DNA of 11,715 nucleotides. Origin: Ghiorsea sp. GTDB lineage: Bacteria; Pseudomonadota; Zetaproteobacteria; Mariprofundales; Mariprofundaceae. Shown here piece after piece: positions 8,570-11,715 of the stretch. Both the position numbers and the translations under genes were made by a program. Within the stretch, counting starts at the first letter, position 1, and every line of letters begins with the position of its first letter. The stretch spans positions 1 through 11,715 of the forward strand of contig JAUZQX010000109.1 of the NCBI GenBank assembly GCA_030950765.1. The letters are read 5' to 3'. The notes under the pieces were generated by a model, which had not been told where the DNA came from, did not search any database, and worked only from the letters and a program-made list of their open reading frames with translations.

Positions 8570-9696
8570 CGTCACTTGCTCCGCCGCCTTTGTTAATGCC
8601 CATCAGTTTGGCAGCAATGAAATCATCAATATCACCATCCAAAAAGTTTTGTGTGTTGCTGGTTTCCATGCCCGTTCGTAAATCTTTAATGCGTGAAGCA
8701 TCCAATACATACGAGCGGATTTGATGACCCCAGCCAATATCGGACTTGGTATCTTCCAAACCTTGTTTTTCAGCTTGTTGTTTCTCAATTTCAAGCTCAT
8801 ATAAACGTGCTTTCAGCATTTTCCAACAGTGGTCTCTATTTTTGTGCTGAGAGCGGTCACTTTGGCATTGAACCACCACATTGGTCGGTATATGTGTCAT
8901 GCGGACTGCGGAATCGGTTTTGTTGATATGCTGACCACCGGAGCCTGAGGCACGGTAGGTATCCACGCGTACATCGGCAGGGTTGATTTCAATATCAATG
9001 TCCCTATCAATATCAGGGAAGGCAAACACAGAGGCGAATGAAGTGTGACGGCGATTGCCTGAATCAAAAGGAGACTTGCGAACAAGCCTATGCACGCCAA
9101 TTTCTGCTTTGAGGAAACCATAAGCATATTCGCCTTTAATAGACACGGTTGCTGATTTGATGCCCGCTTCTTCACCAGCCGTACATTCAATCAATTCAGT
9201 TTTAAAACCTTTACGCTCCGCCCAACGTAAATACATACGTAATAAAATCTCTGCCCAGTCTTGGGCTTCTGTGCCGCCTGAACCTGAGTTAATGTCTAAA
9301 AAGGCAGACTCAGCATCGGTTTCACCACCCAGCATTTGTGCCAGCTCAAAAGCTTCAACATCTTTTTGTACTTTATCAATTTCGGTTACTGCTTCGAGTT
9401 TGCTGTCTTGGTCGCTTTCTTCCATGCCCATTTCAAATAACATGGATGCTTCTTCGAGGGTGTTCATGGTTTTGTTAAAACCATTGATTGTACGTTCAAG
9501 CGATGTTTTTTGTTGCATTAATTTTTGTGCTTCATCGGGATTATCCCAAAGGGTAGGGTCTTCGGTGCGCGCGTCTAATTCTTTTAATTCTTCAACCTTA
9601 GTATCAAGGTCAAAGTGACCTCCGCAACGAATCCAATCGGCTGCTATAATCTTCGGCTCGGGTTCTAAAACCTGAAATTAAGTCTTCAACGCTCAT
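8562..9696 (-). CDS. prfB: Peptide chain release factor 2 (RF2), expressed by programmed +1 frameshift
   Basis: RF2 reads UGA and UAA stop codons in the ribosomal A site and triggers peptide release. The gene is in two frames. Frame 0 runs from the ATG at 9696 (GGAG at 9706-9703, 6 bases before it) for 28 codons to CTT and an in-frame TGA at 9612-9610. Skipping one base continues at GAC (9611) to the stop at 8562. The joined protein is 377 residues, close to the 365 of Escherichia coli. Its junction region (RRSL then DLDTKVEEL) and the following PTLWDNPDEAQ align with the normal RF2 N-terminus. The anticodon-like SPF tripeptide that gives RF2 its stop-codon specificity is at about 208-210. 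The catalytic GGQ loop is at about 253-255. Reading only from the first uninterrupted ATG (9518) would lose 59 residues. era overlaps its 3' end, so release factor, Era and RecO are probably one operon. The usual partner lysS is not adjacent. Confidence 0.96.
8579..8582 (-). promoter_or_regulatory. Shine-Dalgarno site of era, inside the end of prfB
   Basis: GGAG on the minus strand sits 9 bases before the ATG at 8569 and only 3 before the alternative GTG at 8575. Spacing favours the ATG as the era start. The site lies in the last sense codons of prfB, as expected for coupled translation of overlapping genes. Confidence 0.5.
9609..9623 (-). promoter_or_regulatory. prfB: Programmed +1 ribosomal frameshift site of prfB
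   Basis: Read on the minus strand the site is GGAGG, TCA, CTT, TGA, C. The internal Shine-Dalgarno-like GGAGG (9623-9619) ends exactly 3 bases before the slippery CTT (9615-9613), the same geometry as in Escherichia coli prfB. When RF2 is scarce, termination at the in-frame TGA is slow. The Leu-tRNA on CTT then slips to TTT and translation continues at GAC. RF2 thereby controls its own synthesis. This is seen directly in sequence and the mechanism is established for the family. Confidence 0.95.
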
Positions 9697-9846
9697 TCAT
9701 CACTCCAAGGTGTATTTGTGTAAGGCTGGCAAAGCTACTATGCTTAAGGTTGAAAGCAATATATGTACAGTTGGTGTGGTAATATTCCTGCGGGAAACAC
9801 AGTAAAAAAACGTCACATGAAAGTATTTTTAATGTTAAGGTAAGAT

Positions 9847-9875
9847 GGGCTCAAGCCGCCTTCATGGTTGAACCC
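9847..9875 (+). other. Hairpin upstream of nhaA
   Basis: GGGCTCAA (9847-9854) pairs with TTGAACCC (9868-9875) in an 8-base stem with one C-A mismatch and a 13-base loop. No T-run follows, so it is not a simple terminator. An alternative fold is possible because GGCTCAAGCC is itself nearly self-complementary. It could be a transcription-factor site or part of a leader RNA if transcription starts far upstream; there is no direct evidence for either. Confidence 0.4.
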
Positions 9876-9969
9876 AAGATTGTTGAGAGTAATGCTGTTA
9901 GAAGTGGCTTATCAAAGGTATAGCGGTAGATTTATTTTTTATGAAGTGTCTTGTATGACATGCAACACT

Positions 9970-9999
9970 TTGAAAATTAAACAACTTTAACATTATTAC
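9970..9999 (+). promoter_or_regulatory. Possible sigma-70 promoter of nhaA
   Basis: TTGAAA (9970-9975) matches the -35 consensus at five of six bases. TATTAC (9994-9999), 18 bases later, matches the -10 consensus at four of six. It would give a leader of about 30 bases before the nhaA ATG. The surrounding DNA is AT-rich, so chance matches are likely and this is a tentative call. Confidence 0.3.
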
Positions 10000-10036
10000 C
10001 ATTGACCAAAAGGATAAAAATCATCACATTACGAGC

Positions 10037-11212
10037 ATGAAGTTTATTGAATCATTTATCCATAAAGAATCATCCAGTGGTATTTTCCTCATATTTGCCA
10101 CGGTTTTAGCACTTATTTTTAGCAATACATTTTTATCGGTTTATTACGAAGCTTTTTTGCACATTCCTGTATCGGTTCAAGTTGGGTCGTTGCACCTCGA
10201 TAAGTCACTCCATCATTGGGTAAATGATGGTTTGATGGTGATTTTCTTCCTTTTGATTGGTTTGGAGGTAAAAAGGGAGGTTTTAGAGGGCCACTTGTCG
10301 ACTGTGAGTCAGGTGACATTGCCTATCGTGGCAGCCATTGGTGGCATGGCAGTACCTGCTGCAATTTACGTTTATTTTAATGCTGGAGACCCGACGGCAA
10401 TTGATGGTTGGGCGATTCCGACAGCCACAGATATTGCTTTTGCTTTGGGTATTCTATCCTTGCTTGGTAAGCGTGTTCCTTTATCATTAAAGGTCTTTTT
10501 AATGGCGTTAGCCATTATTGATGACTTGGGTGCCATTGTGATTATTGCCTTGTTTTACACTGTGGATTTATCAACCTTGTCTATCTCTATAGCATCAGCA
10601 GCACTTCTCACATTGATTGTAATGAATCGGCTGGGCGTGGTGCGAAAAGCTGCATATTTTATAGTTGGGCTTATCTTGTGGGTGAGTGTGCTGAAATCAG
10701 GTGTACATGCCACACTGGCTGGTGTTGCTTTGGCATTTACCATTCCACTGTATGCAAAAGATGCACTTGGTAAAAGTTTCTCACCATTAAGAACACTTGA
10801 GCGGGATTTACACTATTGGGTTGCTTTCTTTATTCTTCCTGCTTTTGCTTTTACCAATGCAGGCGTGAATATTACGGACATCTCTTTAGATCAAATGTCT
10901 GGCTCTGTGCCGCTTGGTATCATGCTTGGTTTGTTTGTAGGTAAACAGTTGGGAGTATTTGGTTTTAGCTGGCTGGCAATTAAACTTGGCTTTGCCAAGC
11001 TTCCAGAGGGAAGTAATTGGTTGCAACTTTATGGCGTATCCGTGCTTACAGGCATTGGTTTTACCATGAGTTTGTTTATTACTTCATTAGCATTTCCCAC
11101 TGTCGATTTGTTCCAATATACGGATAAATTGGCAATTTTGGCAGCATCCTTTACGGCTGGGGTTTTGGGTTATGCGGTGCTGCGCATGGGTAAGTTTAAT
11201 AGTAACAGATGA
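10037..11212 (+). CDS. nhaA: Na+/H+ antiporter NhaA
   Basis: NhaA is an inner-membrane antiporter that expels one Na+ (or Li+) for two H+, protecting against sodium and alkaline pH. The 391-residue protein matches the family length (388 in Escherichia coli) and should form twelve membrane helices. Key residues are in place. D132 lies in PTATDIAFALG, the D162-D163 pair of the ion site in ALAIIDDLGAI, and K303 in FVGKQLG corresponds to Lys300 of Escherichia coli. The pH-sensing stretch GLEVKRE has E77, R80 and E81. The N-terminus aligns with the family start, which supports ATG 10037. Even so, the best Shine-Dalgarno-like AAGGA (10010-10014) is 22 bases away and only a weak GAG lies next to the ATG. 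The gene is divergent from prfB. Its TGA overlaps the ATG of the small frameshifted frame downstream. Identity is very secure. Confidence 0.97.
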   Translation: MKFIESFIHKESSSGIFLIFATVLALIFSNTFLSVYYEAFLHIPVSVQVGSLHLDKSLHHWVNDGLMVIFFLLIGLEVKREVLEGHLSTVSQVTLPIVAAIGGMAVPAAIYVYFNAGDPTAIDGWAIPTATDIAFALGILSLLGKRVPLSLKVFLMALAIIDDLGAIVIIALFYTVDLSTLSISIASAALLTLIVMNRLGVVRKAAYFIVGLILWVSVLKSGVHATLAGVALAFTIPLYAKDALGKSFSPLRTLERDLHYWVAFFILPAFAFTNAGVNITDISLDQMSGSVPLGIMLGLFVGKQLGVFGFSWLAIKLGFAKLPEGSNWLQLYGVSVLTGIGFTMSLFITSLAFPTVDLFQYTDKLAILAASFTAGVLGYAVLRMGKFNSNR

Positions 11213-11450
11213 AGAAGCTTGCCAAGTATAAGCTGTTAACGGCGGCAGTTTCTCGATAAACTATCAACTACTAGCCTTACTTGTTCAGAGCTTCCCTGAA
11301 GATATTTTAGAGATACCCAAACTGATTGCCAACAAATTCTTTAATGTTGAACCTTTGGCAAATGAACCCAAACTTGCAGCAGCTTTGCTTGAAGCTTATC
11401 GCGCAGGGAAAGACAAGACGGCAAGCGTGTCGAAAACAAATATTGGTTAG
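11209..11450 (+). pseudogene. Small gene apparently split by a frameshift, function unknown
   Basis: A frame opens with an ATG overlapping the nhaA stop (ATGA at 11209-11212) and reads MKKLAKYKLLTAAVSR before TAA at 11257. In another frame, 11232-11450 is open for 72 codons. From 11256 it continues as INYQLLALLVQSFPED and on through helical, charged sequence (IPKLIANKFF, AAALLEAYRAG) to TAG at 11448. That second part has no ATG and no plausible start near its beginning, so it cannot easily be an independent gene. Joining the two after codon 16 by re-reading one base would give about 80 residues: a short basic helical N-terminus and an amphipathic C-terminus. No classic slippery heptamer lies in the only window where a shift could occur (11232-11257). 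A one-base deletion, by mutation or sequencing error, is therefore more likely than programmed frameshifting. I do not recognise the family. The stop codon lies 14 bases before cbbY. Confidence 0.45.
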
Positions 11451-11453
11451 GAC

Positions 11454-11457
11454 GAGG
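11454..11457 (+). promoter_or_regulatory. Shine-Dalgarno site of the cbbY-like gene
   Basis: GAGG lies 7 bases before the ATG at 11465 and 3 bases after the stop of the preceding fragment. This well-placed site fixes the start of the phosphatase gene, which has no obvious promoter of its own and may be read through from nhaA. Confidence 0.65.
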
Positions 11458-11464
11458 TTTTTTA

Positions 11465-11715
11465 ATGGCTGAATTAAAATGTTTATTGTGGGATGTAGAT
11501 GGCACACTCGCCGATACCGAAAAAGATGGGCACCGCGTTGCTTTCAACATGGCATTCGAAGAAGCAGGCATGGATAGGCGCTGGAGCGATGAGACTTATG
11601 GCGAACTGCTGAAGGTCACTGGCGGCAAAGAGCGAATCAAATTTGATATTGAGCGTGGTGGTATGCCTGAAATTCCTTATGAAAAGATTGCCGAGCTTCA
11701 TGCACGCAAAACCAT
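11465..11715 (+). CDS. cbbY: HAD-family phosphatase, CbbY-like (5' part, cut by window end)
   Basis: Only the first 83 codons are in the window. The protein opens with the HAD motif I LLWDVDGTLADTE: D10 would be the nucleophile that is phosphorylated and D12 the general acid/base. The cap region carries KVTGGKERI (about 50-58), a pattern I associate with CbbY proteins rather than with phosphoglycolate phosphatases or beta-phosphoglucomutases. CbbY dephosphorylates xylulose-1,5-bisphosphate, a misfire product that inhibits Rubisco, so it normally accompanies the Calvin cycle. If the assignment holds, Rubisco genes may lie nearby to the right. Other sugar-phosphate phosphatases of the same HAD subfamily cannot be excluded without motifs II to IV, which lie beyond the window. 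Confidence 0.8.
   Translation, partial: MAELKCLLWDVDGTLADTEKDGHRVAFNMAFEEAGMDRRWSDETYGELLKVTGGKERIKFDIERGGMPEIPYEKIAELHARKT

Larger units (their letters stand above)
9697..10036. other. Divergent intergenic region between prfB and nhaA
   Basis: These 340 bases separate two genes pointing away from each other, so they should hold both promoters. The only short ATG frames seen, of 8 to 21 codons, have no convincing coding signal. A hairpin is present at 9847-9875 and a possible nhaA promoter at 9970-9999. On the minus side, GGAG at 9706-9703 is the prfB ribosome-binding site; no clear prfB promoter could be picked out. No tRNA, repeat array or rho-independent terminator with a T-run was seen. 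Confidence 0.7.

Noticed and set aside
9157..9618. 153-codon plus-strand frame opposite prfB
   Set aside because: It is antisense to conserved RF2 codons and Ser-rich, with no sign of a real protein.
9866..9875. GGTTGAACCC resembling a tRNA T-arm
   Set aside because: No cloverleaf can be built around it; it is better explained as the 3' side of the hairpin at 9847-9875.
9741..9920. Short ATG frames (8 to 21 codons) between prfB and nhaA
   Set aside because: Most have no Shine-Dalgarno site. One 8-codon frame at 9845 has AAGG nearby, but it is too short to judge and nothing ties it to nhaA control.
10985..10999. Perfect hairpin CTTGGC TTT GCCAAG
   Set aside because: It sits within nhaA codons for a conserved part of the protein, has no T-run after it, and the 3-base loop is tight; no regulatory role is supported.

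Overview
The window looks like a chromosomal segment of a Gram-negative, proteobacterium-type organism. It encodes a very large outer-membrane protein with a Sec signal peptide and an OmpA-type peptidoglycan-binding domain, proteobacterial-type Era, RecO, RF2 and NhaA, and the start of a CbbY-type phosphatase that points to Calvin-cycle CO2 fixation. The DNA is moderately AT-rich by eye and base use looks even across genes, so nothing suggests a recent insertion. An autotrophic marine lineage such as a low-GC zetaproteobacterium or a sulfur-oxidising gammaproteobacterium would fit, but this is inference and no marker here settles it. No rRNA, tRNA, insertion sequence, CRISPR array or phage gene was seen.

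Layout. Bases 1-6933 (+ strand) hold a 1998-residue surface protein (signal peptide, Ig-like and DUF11-like repeats, SdrD_B-like fold, internal OmpA domain, long C-terminal beta-barrel-like region), followed 39 bases later by a protein with two tandem cyclic-nucleotide-binding folds and no output domain. They are probably co-transcribed. Bases 6938-9696 (- strand) hold a tight housekeeping cluster transcribed prfB > era > recO, which ends tail-to-tail against the cNMP gene with a 4-base gap. Bases 9697-10036 are a divergent non-coding region serving prfB on the left and nhaA on the right. Bases 10037-11715 (+ strand) hold nhaA, a small gene that looks split by a frameshift, and the 5' part of a cbbY-like gene cut by the window end.

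The best-supported non-trivial observation is that prfB begins at 9696, not at the first uninterrupted ATG (9518). Its first 28 codons lie in another frame, ending in CTT TGA C preceded by GGAGG at exactly 3 bases, the classic autoregulatory +1 frameshift of RF2. The most open biological question is the giant outer-membrane protein: its architecture implies roughly 1150 residues of periplasmic Ig-like and peptidoglycan-binding domains in front of a barrel, and it is paired with a double cNMP-fold protein.
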